Positions 8,694 through 16,674 of a stretch of DNA of 64,000 bases are shown here, one piece after another. The DNA lies in contig NZ_CP072941.1 of NCBI RefSeq assembly GCF_018069625.1, forward strand, positions 6,944,001 to 7,008,000, written 5' to 3'. This DNA comes from Streptomyces yatensis (lineage in GTDB: Bacteria; Actinomycetota; Actinomycetes; Streptomycetales; Streptomycetaceae). Every line of letters starts with the position of its first letter. Position 1 is the first letter of the stretch. A program made the translations under genes and the position numbers. The notes under the pieces are model-generated. The model was not told the DNA's origin, did not search any database, and saw only the letters and a list, made by a program, of their open reading frames with translations.

Positions 8694-9860
8694 CTACCCG
8701 GCTTCCTCGACCCCCACGCCCGCACCCCATCCCCGCGAAGCGGCAACCGCGCCCACCGCCATCGCGGCCAGCGCGGCGCTGACCCACACCGCCCCCCGGT
8801 AGTCGCCCGTCGTCTCCGTCACGACGCCCGCGGCCAACGGGCCCGAGAACGCACCCGCGTTCAGCGCGACCGTGGCGAACGAGCCGCCCAGCGAGGGAGC
8901 CTGGGAGGCCGTACGCATGACACGTGTGACGAGTGTCGAGCCGATGCCGAACGACAGGCCGCCCTGGAGGATCGTCATGATGAAGAGCGGGACCGGATAG
9001 GGGCTGGTCGCGGCCAGGACCGCCCAGCCGGCCGGCAGGGCACACACGGCCAGGAGCAGGCCCCTCCCGAACCCGCCGTCGGCCCTACGGCCGGCCGTGG
9101 TCACCCCCACGAAGGCGCCGACCCCGAACGCGGCGAGAAGGGCGGGGACGGCGGCCCCTGGGAGGTGGGTGATGTCCGTGGCGATGACGGCCAGGTAGGC
9201 GAAGGTCGCGAACGTCGCGCCGTTCACGACCGCCGCGAGGACCATGGCCCGCCGCACCGGCCGCGACGCCACCACACGCGCTTCGCGCCTGATCGACACA
9301 TCCTCCCGACCGGCCGCGTCGGCGGGCGCCCGGCGGAAGACCAGAGCCAGCGCGGGCAGGCACAGGGCCGCCACGGCCCAGAACGCCGAGCGCCAGCCCG
9401 ACCACTCCCCGAGCAACGCCCCCGCGGGGACACCCGCGACGCACGACAGCGTGACCCCGGACAGCAGCACGGCGGTGGCCCTGGCGTGCCGCGACGCCGG
9501 GACGAGGGTCGTCGCGACGGACATCGCCACGGCCAGGAAACCGGCATTGGCGATGGCGGCGACGATACGAGTACCGAACAGCACGGCGAAGTTCGTCGTC
9601 ACCGCCCCGATCACATGGACCACGACGAACGCGGCCAAGAACCCCGCCAGGGCCCTCCGCCGTGGCCAACGCGCGCTCAGCGCGGCCATCACCGGGGCGC
9701 CGAGGATCATCCCGATCGCGTACGCGGACGTCAGGCTCGCCGCGGCTCCCACCGACACGGCGAGGTCTTGGGCAATGCCCGGTACGAGACCGGACAGCAT
9801 GAACTCGGACGTTCCTTGCGCGAAGACAGCGAGCGCGAGGACGTAGAGGAAAACAGGCAA
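8694..9860 (-). CDS. MFS efflux pump, Cmx/CmlR chloramphenicol-resistance type
   Basis: A 388-residue 12-helix drug/proton antiporter of the DHA1 class in the inner membrane. The N-terminus (VFLYVLALAVFAQGTSEFML, then LVPGIAQDL) and AVLLSGVTLSCVAGVPAGAL are close to Cmx of corynebacteria and CmlR of Streptomyces, which export chloramphenicol. The start is TTG 9860, with GGAG 8 bases upstream. A possible leader peptide lies 60 bases upstream, and chloramphenicol pumps of this type are often controlled by attenuation. Codons within 9421-9462 are duplicated near 12025. The substrate is inferred from family resemblance. Confidence 0.85.
   Translation of the reverse strand: MPVFLYVLALAVFAQGTSEFMLSGLVPGIAQDLAVSVGAAASLTSAYAIGMILGAPVMAALSARWPRRRALAGFLAAFVVVHVIGAVTTNFAVLFGTRIVAAIANAGFLAVAMSVATTLVPASRHARATAVLLSGVTLSCVAGVPAGALLGEWSGWRSAFWAVAALCLPALALVFRRAPADAAGREDVSIRREARVVASRPVRRAMVLAAVVNGATFATFAYLAVIATDITHLPGAAVPALLAAFGVGAFVGVTTAGRRADGGFGRGLLLAVCALPAGWAVLAATSPYPVPLFIMTILQGGLSFGIGSTLVTRVMRTASQAPSLGGSFATVALNAGAFSGPLAAGVVTETTGDYRGAVWVSAALAAMAVGAVAASRGWGAGVGVEEAG
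9421..9462. repeat. 42-bp direct repeat, copy 1 (inside efflux-pump gene)
   Basis: This 42-base stretch of the pump gene, which encodes the antiporter motif around VTLSCVAGVPAG, is repeated exactly and in the same orientation at 12025-12066. The copies are about 2.6 kb apart. Confidence 0.9.
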
Positions 9861-10226
9861 GAGGTCGACTCCAGCGAAGAGCGGATGCGGGCAAGAACAG
9901 CCGCGTGCTGGATGTCGGACTACGCCACGACGAGCCGCGACGAGCCACGACGAGCTATGACGACCATGAAGACGTCATGACTACGCCTGGATACGGCAAG
10001 CCCGAAACGGAACCAGACACACGGAGTCGTGTCCGGTCGCTGGAAGCGAGATGGACCCAAAAGTCAGGTCAGCGGTTCAGACAACTGCTCGCCGCCGAAC
10101 GACCGGCGGCTCCGCTCTGTCTGATTCAGGGCTCGTCACGTCGGGCACCGTACCCACAACCCCGACGGAGATCAAGGTGGGGCGTGTTGAGCCGCAGCCC
10201 CGGTCGAGCGGGAACACATCGGAACA
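9861..10226. other. Intergenic region between efflux pump and SDR gene
   Basis: These 366 bases contain no gene I can support. The left part is the 5' leader of the pump gene, with a possible leader peptide (9920-9967) and three imperfect tandem copies of an ACGACGAGC-like unit at about 9925-9955. The right part (9968-10226) has open frames on the plus strand, including one from ATG 10051, but no clear ribosome site or recognisable protein. Confidence 0.5.
9920..9967 (-). promoter_or_regulatory. Possible attenuator leader peptide of the efflux gene
   Basis: On the minus strand an ATG at 9967 opens a 15-codon frame, MVVIARRGSSRLVVA, stopping at TAG 9920. It ends 59 bases before the TTG start of the Cmx-like pump. 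Consecutive Arg and Ser codons and position fit a translational attenuation leader, as known for chloramphenicol and macrolide resistance genes. No good Shine-Dalgarno precedes it, so this is weak. Confidence 0.25.
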
Positions 10227-10952
10227 TCACCAGGGTACGACTCCCTTGTCGTCGAAGAGCTGACCGGTGGGGCCGTCATCGGGCAGCGCCGCCAGCCTGA
10301 TGGCGATCGCCGCGCCCTGTTCAGGGGTCTGTGTACCGCTGAATCCGTTGAGGTCGGTGGCCACATAGCCGGGGCAGGCGTTGTTGACCAGAATGTTCGT
10401 GCCGCTCAGCTCCTTGGCGTACTGGATGGTGACTGCGTTGAGGTAGGTCTTCGTCGGCGCGTAGGCCCCGCTGATCCCGCCGAGGTCGACGCCGGGCGTG
10501 GTCTGCAGGGACAGCGAGCCGACGTGGCTGGACTGGTTGACGATCCGCGGGTGCGCCGAGCGGCGCAGCAGCGGCAGCATCGCGTTGGTGACCCGGATGA
10601 CGCCGATGACGTTGGTCTCCACCAGCCGCCGCACGGTCCCCAGGTCGATGGTCGAAGGCTCCTCCGGCCAGCCGCCCGCGACGCCGGCGTTGTTGACCAG
10701 CACGTCAAGGCGCCCCGCGCGCTCCTCGATCAGCCGCGCCGCGGCGGTCACGCTCTCGTCGTCGGTCACGTCCAAGGGCACGCCGAACGCGTCCACACCC
10801 GCCGCGCGCAGTTTCGCCACGGCGTCCGCCCCACGCCGCTCGTCCCGGGCGCCGACACCGACGCTCCATCCCAACGCGCCAAGGCCGGCCGCGATCTCGT
10901 ACCCGATTCCCTTGTTCGCGCCGGTGACCAGCGCGATCGTCGTCTCACTCAT
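10227..10952 (-). CDS. Short-chain dehydrogenase/reductase
   Basis: A 241-residue classical SDR. The NAD(P)-binding motif TGANKGIGYEIAAGLG is at about 10-25, an Asp-Val pair at 64-65 contacts adenine, NNAGVAGG follows, and the catalytic Ser, Tyr and Lys are in IVNQSSHVGSLS and YAPTKT. CPGYVATDLNG is the usual C-terminal loop. It resembles carbonyl reductase-like SDRs whose substrate is not predictable. Start ATG 10952 fits the family N-terminus. The divergent LysR gene 104 bases away is the likely regulator, a common SDR-LysR pairing. Confidence 0.88.
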   Translation of the reverse strand: MSETTIALVTGANKGIGYEIAAGLGALGWSVGVGARDERRGADAVAKLRAAGVDAFGVPLDVTDDESVTAAARLIEERAGRLDVLVNNAGVAGGWPEEPSTIDLGTVRRLVETNVIGVIRVTNAMLPLLRRSAHPRIVNQSSHVGSLSLQTTPGVDLGGISGAYAPTKTYLNAVTIQYAKELSGTNILVNNACPGYVATDLNGFSGTQTPEQGAAIAIRLAALPDDGPTGQLFDDKGVVPW

Positions 10953-11056
10953 GGCATCGAGCATGGCCGCGCTTCGACCGGGCACCAACACCACCTCGGC
11001 AGTGCGGCGATACCCGGACGGCATCGATCGGCCATCCTCGCGGCTACCGTGCACCC

Positions 11057-11896
11057 ATGGAGATACGCGAGCTGCGGTACTTCGTCGCCGTCGCCGAGGA
11101 ACTGCACTTCGGCAAGGCCGCCCAGCGCCTGGAGATGGCCCAGCCGCCCCTGTCCCGCGCCATCGCCCGGCTCGAACGACAGCTCGGGGTCACGCTCCTC
11201 GAGCGCACCAGCCGCAAGGTCACCCTCACCGAGGCCGGGGCCGTCCTGCTGTCCGACTCCCGCACGATCCTCGGCGCGGTCGCCGCGGCCGAGCGGCGTA
11301 CCCGGCAAGCCGGGCGAGGGCGCCCCAGCTTCGTTCTCGCCGTCAAATCCGGCACCGCCGACGAGTTGCTGGCCAGACTCCTCGATGCCTACCGCGCGGA
11401 GCCCGGCGCGGCCACCGTCGATCTGCTGCTCTGCGAGGCGCATCAGCATCAGGAACTGCTGCGGAACGGGCAAGCCGATGTGGCCCTGCTGCACCTGCCC
11501 TTCGATTCGACGGCCGGACTCGACACCGAAACCCTGCGCACCGAGGCACAGGTGGCCCTCCTGCCCACCGCTCACCCCCTGGCCGGCCGTTCCCGGATCC
11601 GGGCGGCCGAGGTCACCGCACTGCCGGAACTTCCCATGGCGCGCTGGCCCGGCCCTGGTGGCGGCTACCCGGAGGGACCAGGACCCGAGGTACGGAACCT
11701 GACACAGCTCTTCCAGCTGATCGCGCTCGGCCGCGCCACCGTGATCATCCCCGAGTCCGCCTGCACCGGCCTGCGCGGGGATCTCGCCGCCGTGCCGGTC
11801 CTGGATGCCCCGCCCGTGACCACGGTGATCGCCTGGCCGCCGCAGAGCCGGCTTCGCACGGTCGCCGACCTGATCCGCGTAGCGACACGCCTTTGA
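11057..11896 (+). CDS. LysR family transcriptional regulator
   Basis: A 279-residue LysR-type regulator. The winged HTH occupies residues 1-60 (ELRYFVAVAEELHFGKAAQRL, then QPPLSRAIARLERQLGVTLLER), and a shortened type-2 periplasmic-binding effector domain occupies about 90-275. It is divergent from the SDR gene with a 104-base shared promoter region, the typical setting in which LysR activates the neighbour and represses itself. The effector is unknown. The gene is followed by a strong hairpin at 11920-11952. Confidence 0.9.
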   Translation: MEIRELRYFVAVAEELHFGKAAQRLEMAQPPLSRAIARLERQLGVTLLERTSRKVTLTEAGAVLLSDSRTILGAVAAAERRTRQAGRGRPSFVLAVKSGTADELLARLLDAYRAEPGAATVDLLLCEAHQHQELLRNGQADVALLHLPFDSTAGLDTETLRTEAQVALLPTAHPLAGRSRIRAAEVTALPELPMARWPGPGGGYPEGPGPEVRNLTQLFQLIALGRATVIIPESACTGLRGDLAAVPVLDAPPVTTVIAWPPQSRLRTVADLIRVATRL

Positions 11897-11919
11897 CCGG
11901 CTGGCAGGCCGTATCGGCA

Positions 11920-11952
11920 CTGCCGCAGTAAATCCGGCATTTACTGCGGCAG
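11920..11952. terminator. Hairpin terminator after lysR
   Basis: A perfect 14-base inverted repeat (CTGCCGCAGTAAAT, loop CCGGC, then its complement) lies 23 bases past the LysR stop codon, between it and the oppositely oriented operon at 12085. No U-tract follows on either side, as is usual for Streptomyces terminators. It can serve both strands. Confidence 0.7.
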
Positions 11953-12024
11953 CAGCGCTGCGATGAAGACCGCCGGGTAGCCGCGAGCCTTGCCCGGCTG
12001 CCCGGCTGTACTGATCTCGGGTTG

Positions 12025-12066
12025 CCCGCGGGGACACCCGCGACGCACGACAGCGTGACCCCGGAC
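12025..12066. repeat. 42-bp direct repeat, copy 2 (intergenic)
   Basis: Exact copy, in the same orientation, of 42 bases inside the Cmx-like gene (9421-9462). Here it is non-coding, lying between the terminator of lysR and the end of the minus-strand operon. It looks like the scar of an earlier recombination or gene duplication. Confidence 0.9.
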
Positions 12067-12084
12067 CGAAGCCCGCGACGGAGA

Positions 12085-13215
12085 TCAATCCGATCCCGGC
12101 GCACCCCAGCCCCTCTGGTACGCGGCCCAGTCACCCGGCGTCGCCGCGAAGTCCACATACAGCGCGACACCGAACCGCTCGCGGCGCGCGTCTTCGCGGC
12201 TCAGGCCGAGGCGGACCCCCCGGACGGCCGCCGCCACCGTCTCGGCCGATTCGTGGTGGCCGATGTCGTCGGTATGGAACGCCGGGAGGCCCATCAGCAG
12301 GTCGGTGTCGCGTGGGGTCGCCTCCAGGGCCAGTCGCGTCTGCCGGGCCACATAGCCCCCGTACAGGCTCTCCAGCGGCAGCGCCGTGTCGTAGGACATC
12401 ACCGCGATCTGGTCGACTCGGCGGGCGACCGCGCCGAAATACGACTGCGTCCACCACTTGGGGTGACCGGCGACGAAACCCGCGACGGAGTGGAGGGAGG
12501 GGAGGGGATCGATCTGGTGCGCGGCCACCGAGAGCGGTGCGCGGTGGGCGCGAGTGACCGTGCGCACGGCGTCCAGCAGCGACAGGTAGTCCCGGTCGCC
12601 GGAGTGCAGGGGCTCCAGGTCGAAGTGGACGCCCGCGAACCCCGCGTCCAGCACCTGGCGGGCCGAGCGCACGACTCGCTCGCGCGTCGCCCGCTCGCCG
12701 AGGTCCATCCCCGTTTGGCCCTCGGTGGACAGGACGTCGCCGAGCCACGCCTGGACGCGCACACCGGGCAGGTCGCGCCGCACCGCGTCCACCAGCCAGC
12801 GGGCTTTCGGGTAGCGCGAGGCGGGCAGGGAGCCGTCGTGCTCCAGCGGGCCCGCGTGGACATACACGTCCCGGATGCCGGTGCCGCGCACCCGCTGGAC
12901 CAGCTCGGCGAGCCGGCCCTCGCCATTGCGTCCGTCCACCCAGGCGTGCCCGAGCCACACCGCGTCCCGCTCGCGCGTATGCGTTCCGGGGGCGGGATCT
13001 CCCGCGTACTGCATCCGCAGCGACACTCCGGCGGTCACGGAGGGTATGACCAGGAGCACGGTGGTGCCCGCGGCGACCCGCTTGGGCCACTTCAGGCACG
13101 GATGGGACCAGTGGCGTACGAACGCCGACCTCCCGCGCCCGAGGGCGGAGCCCGCTCGGCGAGGCGTGCGGGCAGGAGCGCCGTCGGGGTTTCCTGAGGG
13201 CGTCGGCATGGGCAT
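12085..13215 (-). CDS. Membrane-anchored GH18-like barrel protein
   Basis: A 376-residue protein with a cytoplasmic basic N-terminus (about 1-45), one membrane anchor (AAGTTVLLVIPSVTAGVSL, about 48-66) and an extracellular TIM-barrel-like domain. GVHFDLEPL (near 200) aligns with the DxxDxE active-site strand of GH18 chitinase-like enzymes and keeps an Asp and the Glu; later barrel strands include IAVMSYDTALP and LLMGLPAFH. It is probably a cell-wall glycan-directed hydrolase or binding protein. GGAGG precedes ATG 13215, which lies 6 bases after the lipoprotein stop, so this is the last gene of the operon from 15848. Substrate not predictable. Confidence 0.65.
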   Translation of the reverse strand: MPMPTPSGNPDGAPARTPRRAGSALGRGRSAFVRHWSHPCLKWPKRVAAGTTVLLVIPSVTAGVSLRMQYAGDPAPGTHTRERDAVWLGHAWVDGRNGEGRLAELVQRVRGTGIRDVYVHAGPLEHDGSLPASRYPKARWLVDAVRRDLPGVRVQAWLGDVLSTEGQTGMDLGERATRERVVRSARQVLDAGFAGVHFDLEPLHSGDRDYLSLLDAVRTVTRAHRAPLSVAAHQIDPLPSLHSVAGFVAGHPKWWTQSYFGAVARRVDQIAVMSYDTALPLESLYGGYVARQTRLALEATPRDTDLLMGLPAFHTDDIGHHESAETVAAAVRGVRLGLSREDARRERFGVALYVDFAATPGDWAAYQRGWGAPGSD

Positions 13216-13221
13216 CGGCGG

Positions 13222-14052
13222 TCAGCCTCCGTCGTACGACACGACCGTGCCGTGCAGGGCGTCGGCGACGCGTGAACCGAGGTCGTAGTCGCAGAGGTTG
13301 ACGGTCCAGTTGCCGGCCGTGACCAGCGTCGCGGGCACGCCCTTGTAGGCGATGGCCTCGCGCAGCACCGCGTTACGGTCGGCGTCCGAGGCGTGCAGGG
13401 CGAGGGTGGCGCAGTTGGGCGCGCCGGTGCTCTTGCCGGTGGTGCAGGTCAGCACCGTGTCCGACCGCTGCTTCCGGTCGTCGCAGCCCACCGCCTCCGC
13501 GACGTCGTCGGCGAGGGCGCCGACGGTCCGGTAGCGGGGTGTGCGGGGGATGTCCGGGAGCGGATACGCGGGGATCTTGGCCTTCTTGGGCGGCAGCACG
13601 ACACCGCCGAGAGCGGCCGCGATCCGGTTCGCGAAGCGGGGCTCGGTGACCCATACGAACCAGTGACCAGCGGCAACCAACGTGTGGCTGGTCGGCGGCT
13701 CTCTGTGGGAGGCGATGGACTCGCCGATCTCGGCGCGGCTGAACTTCTTCGGGTTCAGTACCTGGATGTCGTTCTCGAACTTGGTGCCGTCGATGACGGA
13801 GGCGCATCCGAGGCCGCTTCCTCCGGCGCTGCCGCCCTGCGAGCGGCGGGTGACCTCGCATGGGACGCCCCCCGCTTCGAGGGCTTTCACGACCGCGTCG
13901 GCGTTCGCGTACTCGGGCTTCGTGGGCACGTTGCCCGGCATCGTGGCGCTCGGGCTGGGCGACGAGTCGGTGCCGTTCTGCGTGGTGTTGCCGCACGCGG
14001 CGAGGACGGCCATGGCCACCCCCGCCGCGAACACGCTGATCACTCGCTTCAT
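13222..14052 (-). CDS. Lipoprotein with two related halves
   Basis: A 276-residue secreted lipoprotein: basic N-terminus, hydrophobic stretch and lipobox LAAC with Cys at residue 20, then a Ser/Pro/Thr linker. Two homologous domains follow: compare VAAGHWFVWVTEPRFANRIA in the first with VTAGNWTVNLCDYDLGSRVA in the second, each followed by an AL.G.V strand. The Cys pairs could form disulfides. No enzyme motif is visible. It lies 21 bases after the lytic-transglycosylase-like gene and 6 bases before the GH18-like gene. It could be an inhibitor/immunity or wall-binding partner of the muramidase; this is inference from context. Confidence 0.7.
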   Translation of the reverse strand: MKRVISVFAAGVAMAVLAACGNTTQNGTDSSPSPSATMPGNVPTKPEYANADAVVKALEAGGVPCEVTRRSQGGSAGGSGLGCASVIDGTKFENDIQVLNPKKFSRAEIGESIASHREPPTSHTLVAAGHWFVWVTEPRFANRIAAALGGVVLPPKKAKIPAYPLPDIPRTPRYRTVGALADDVAEAVGCDDRKQRSDTVLTCTTGKSTGAPNCATLALHASDADRNAVLREAIAYKGVPATLVTAGNWTVNLCDYDLGSRVADALHGTVVSYDGG

Positions 14053-14073
14053 GAACTCACTTCTTCAGGGGGC

Positions 14074-15510
14074 CTAGCCCGTCGCCGAGGGACGCGGTGT
14101 GAGACCGGGGCTGGGCTCGGTCGGCTTCTTGTCTCCGCCCCCGTCATCCTTGCCGCCTGAGGAATCGGACGGCGGGGTGGGGGAGGGCCCGGGCTCCGGC
14201 GACGGTGTGCCGGGCTCCGGCTCGCCGGTGCCGGTGCCGTGCGCATCGTCGCCGTAGATCGGGTCGATGGTGAACGAGTGCCCCTTGGGGGTGTCGCCCT
14301 CCAACTGCTCCAGGGCCTTCTGGCGCTCCTCGTCGCTCAGGGCCTCCCATGCCTTGGCGTCCTCGAGGCGCGGCTGGAGCTTGTCCCAGTTCTCGCCGCG
14401 GGCCTTGATGTCGCCCCCTCGGTGGTCCGAGTCGTCCCCGTACTGCTCGTTCTTCTCGCGGACGTCGGGAGTGTCGGCGGCGTAGAGCATGAACAACTGC
14501 TTGTCCGTGTCCGAGCCGTACGGATTCTTCCGCAACTCCTGCAGGTGGTAGGCGCTCAGGCGGATGTCCTCGTCGGGGTTCTCCTCGATGTACTTGGTGA
14601 GCTGGGCATCGCTGAGGTCTCCCAGATAGGTGCCGTCCGGCGTGGTGAACGCCTGTCGGTGCTGCCCTATGACGTTCCGGGCCGTTCCCAGCTTCATATG
14701 CGTGATGCCGAGCGACTTGTCCGGCTTGATCGTCTGCTGAAGCGTCCAGTTGAACATCCTGCCGATGGTCGGCAGGATGCCGCGGCCGTCCTTGTCGTAG
14801 TTCTGGTACCACTGCTGCTCCTGCCAGAGGATCGACAGCAGCAGCGTCTTGCTCATTCCAGTCTCTTTCGCGGCCCGTTCCACGGCGGCGAGCTGCGCGG
14901 GGGAGACGTTGATCTGATGCGGGCCGTCCGGCGCTCCCGTCAGGCGCAGCGCGATGGCCAGCGGGCTGTTCTTCTTCAGCGCCTCCTTGACCAGCTTCGG
15001 ATCGGAGATCTCCGTGAGGCCCCTGATGGTCCGCAGCGCGGCCGCCGCCGTGGTGTCGGCCTTGGTCGCGCGGGACAAGGCGCCCTCGATGATGCCCTGG
15101 GCGTGCCGGACCGGTTCCGACTGACTGTCGTCACCGGGATCGGAGGCCACCGGCTTGGCGTGGGAGACGCGACCGCTGTCGTCGACGGACAGCTCATGGT
15201 CCTTGGCGTAGCCGAGCGCGCTGCTCAGATCGCGCTGGGCGGCCTCGATCTCGTCGGCCAGGTCGTCGTAGACGCGGCAGAGCTCGCGCAACGCCAGGTT
15301 CGCCGCTTCGTAGTCCTCGGCGTGCTTGACGAAGGTGCGGCGGGCGGCGAGCCCCGCGTCGGACACCCACTGCTTCTCGATGGTGCGGGCCACATCATCG
15401 CGGGCGGAGGTGCCGATCTCGTCGCAGTGCTTGGCAGCGGTGAGGGCGTCGGTGGCGGCGTCGCGCCAGGCTTGCGGGCTCGCGGACCGGAGGTCGGGTA
15501 CGGACACCAT
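14074..15510 (-). CDS. Lytic-transglycosylase-like protein with WXG-like N-terminus
   Basis: A 478-residue protein. Residues 1-110 are a helical WXG/LXG-like domain (WRDAATDALTAA through the DLADEIEAAQRDL coiled region). About 203-350 is a lysozyme-like domain: TLLLSILWQEQQW places Glu231 at the catalytic position, SLGIT (266-270) matches the S-x-G-x-x motif of SLT enzymes, and TARNVIG follows. The C-terminal 80 residues are a low-complexity Pro/Gly/Asp tail. No Sec signal is present, so export by a type VII system is inferred. Start ATG 15510 overlaps the stop of the upstream WXG-like gene (TGATG). It would cleave peptidoglycan glycan strands. Confidence 0.65.
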   Translation of the reverse strand: MVSVPDLRSASPQAWRDAATDALTAAKHCDEIGTSARDDVARTIEKQWVSDAGLAARRTFVKHAEDYEAANLALRELCRVYDDLADEIEAAQRDLSSALGYAKDHELSVDDSGRVSHAKPVASDPGDDSQSEPVRHAQGIIEGALSRATKADTTAAAALRTIRGLTEISDPKLVKEALKKNSPLAIALRLTGAPDGPHQINVSPAQLAAVERAAKETGMSKTLLLSILWQEQQWYQNYDKDGRGILPTIGRMFNWTLQQTIKPDKSLGITHMKLGTARNVIGQHRQAFTTPDGTYLGDLSDAQLTKYIEENPDEDIRLSAYHLQELRKNPYGSDTDKQLFMLYAADTPDVREKNEQYGDDSDHRGGDIKARGENWDKLQPRLEDAKAWEALSDEERQKALEQLEGDTPKGHSFTIDPIYGDDAHGTGTGEPEPGTPSPEPGPSPTPPSDSSGGKDDGGGDKKPTEPSPGLTPRPSATG

Positions 15511-15848
15511 CAGGCACCCTCCAGCCAGCGGGCGTCCTTGCGGAGTTCCGCCTCGATGGAGTGGTCGGTGTCCATGTAGTCGTCCATGGCATCGGTGATG
15601 GCGGCGGCCGCCTCTCTGGCCGACGTGCCGAGTTCGTGCAGACGGTCGCGCCACGCCGTGACGCACTCCTGGTTGGGCCCCGCGAGAGCCCACCCCGAAT
15701 GGGCCTTCCCGGCGGCCTCGGAGTCGTCCAGCTTGGTCTTGTTCTGCCCCGCCGCGCTGGTGGTGTGGAAGGCGCCCGCGCTCTTCTTCGGAGACGGCGG
15801 ATCGACGAAGAGGTCCGGCAGCCCCGGTAGATCAGGAAACAAGGACAT
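15510..15848 (-). CDS. WXG100-like secretion partner protein
   Basis: A 112-residue small helical protein. The N-terminus is Pro-rich (LFPDLPGLPDLFVDPPSPKK). The rest is two helices separated by GWALAGPNQECVTAWRDRL, with a W in the hairpin region, and it ends in a charged helix. This matches ESX-type partner proteins. GGGGGAAG precedes ATG 15848. It is the first gene of a four-gene minus-strand operon and overlaps the start of the lytic-transglycosylase-like gene, so it probably pairs with that protein's N-terminal helical domain. Confidence 0.6.
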   Translation of the reverse strand: MSLFPDLPGLPDLFVDPPSPKKSAGAFHTTSAAGQNKTKLDDSEAAGKAHSGWALAGPNQECVTAWRDRLHELGTSAREAAAAITDAMDDYMDTDHSIEAELRKDARWLEGA

Positions 15849-16046
15849 CAGGCTTCCCCCCAAGTAGCCGTAATGTTCATGTACTTGGCACCGTACCCGG
15901 CGCCCCGCCGATGAAGCGGGGCGAAGCGCGTTCGGCCGTGCTTTCAGTACAAGGCCGTGACGACCCTGGAAGCGGACCGTGGAGGGGGAGACGCGGACCG
16001 TAGGAGGTGGCCCTGCGAAGTGGGGACTAGCCCCGCGGAGGGGAGA

Positions 16047-16472
16047 TCAATCCTGTGCGGCCTTCGCCGCCGCGCAGTCGCCGCAGGTGCCGAAGATCTC
16101 GATGGTGTGGGCCACGTCCACGAAGCCGTGCTCGGCGGCGATCGCGTCGGCCCACTTTTCGACGGCCGGGCCCTCCACCTCCACCGCCTTGCCGCAGGCG
16201 CGGCAGACCAGGTGGTGGTGGTGTTCCTCGCTGTTGCAGCGGCGGTAGACCGCCTCGCCCTCCGTGGTGCGGAGGACGTCGACCTCGCCGGCGTCGGCGA
16301 GGGACTGGAGGGTGCGGTAGACAGTGGTCAGGCCCACCGAGTCGCCGCGGTGCTTGAGCATGTCGTGGAGCTCCTGCGCACTGCGGAACTCGTCCACCTC
16401 GTCCAGTGCCGCCGCCACCGCGGCGCGCTGCCTGGTGGACCGGCCGCGTACTGGGGGACCCGCGGTCACCAC
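16047..16472 (-). CDS. zur: Zinc uptake regulator Zur (Fur family)
   Basis: A 141-residue Fur-family repressor. The winged helix is at about 10-80 (RQRAAVAAALDEVDEFRSAQ, then VGLTTVYRTLQSLADAGEVD). The metal sites are HHHHLVCRACG (about 90-100) and CGDCAAAK near the C-terminus, giving the two CxxC pairs of the structural zinc site. Location downstream of znuACB identifies it as Zur rather than Fur or Nur. With zinc bound it represses the uptake operon through the boxes at 19413-19449. A 193-base gap separates it from znuB, so it may also have its own promoter. Confidence 0.93.
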   Translation of the reverse strand: MVTAGPPVRGRSTRQRAAVAAALDEVDEFRSAQELHDMLKHRGDSVGLTTVYRTLQSLADAGEVDVLRTTEGEAVYRRCNSEEHHHHLVCRACGKAVEVEGPAVEKWADAIAAEHGFVDVAHTIEIFGTCGDCAAAKAAQD

Positions 16473-16599
16473 AGCTGCCTCCTCAACCTCACATGCTCCG
16501 TCGCTCTCGGGGCTCTCTCCGCGCCCACTGCGTCTTCTGCCCGGCCATTGTGCCAGTTATCGCTCGGGGGACGGACGAGAGCGACAGACCGGGTGGTCG

Positions 16600-16674
16600 A
16601 GTGTGCGACGAGTACGTGGACTATACGAGTCGAGTACCTCCTCGTTCGTCGTCATACGAGAGTCCTTATACGAG
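16600..16674. promoter_or_regulatory. Repeat-rich leader upstream of zur
   Basis: The gap between znuB and zur carries ATACGAG at 16623, 16654 and 16668 (the last inside the znuB end), with related TCGAGTAC and CGAGTAC words around them. On the minus strand TATAGT at 16619-16624 could be a -10 element. These short repeats could be a regulator site for separate zur transcription. The evidence is only the repetition. Confidence 0.3.

Noticed and set aside
10051..10263. A 70-codon plus-strand frame before the SDR end
   Set aside because: No convincing ribosome site, Thr/Ser/Arg-rich random-like composition, and it runs into the SDR gene antisense.
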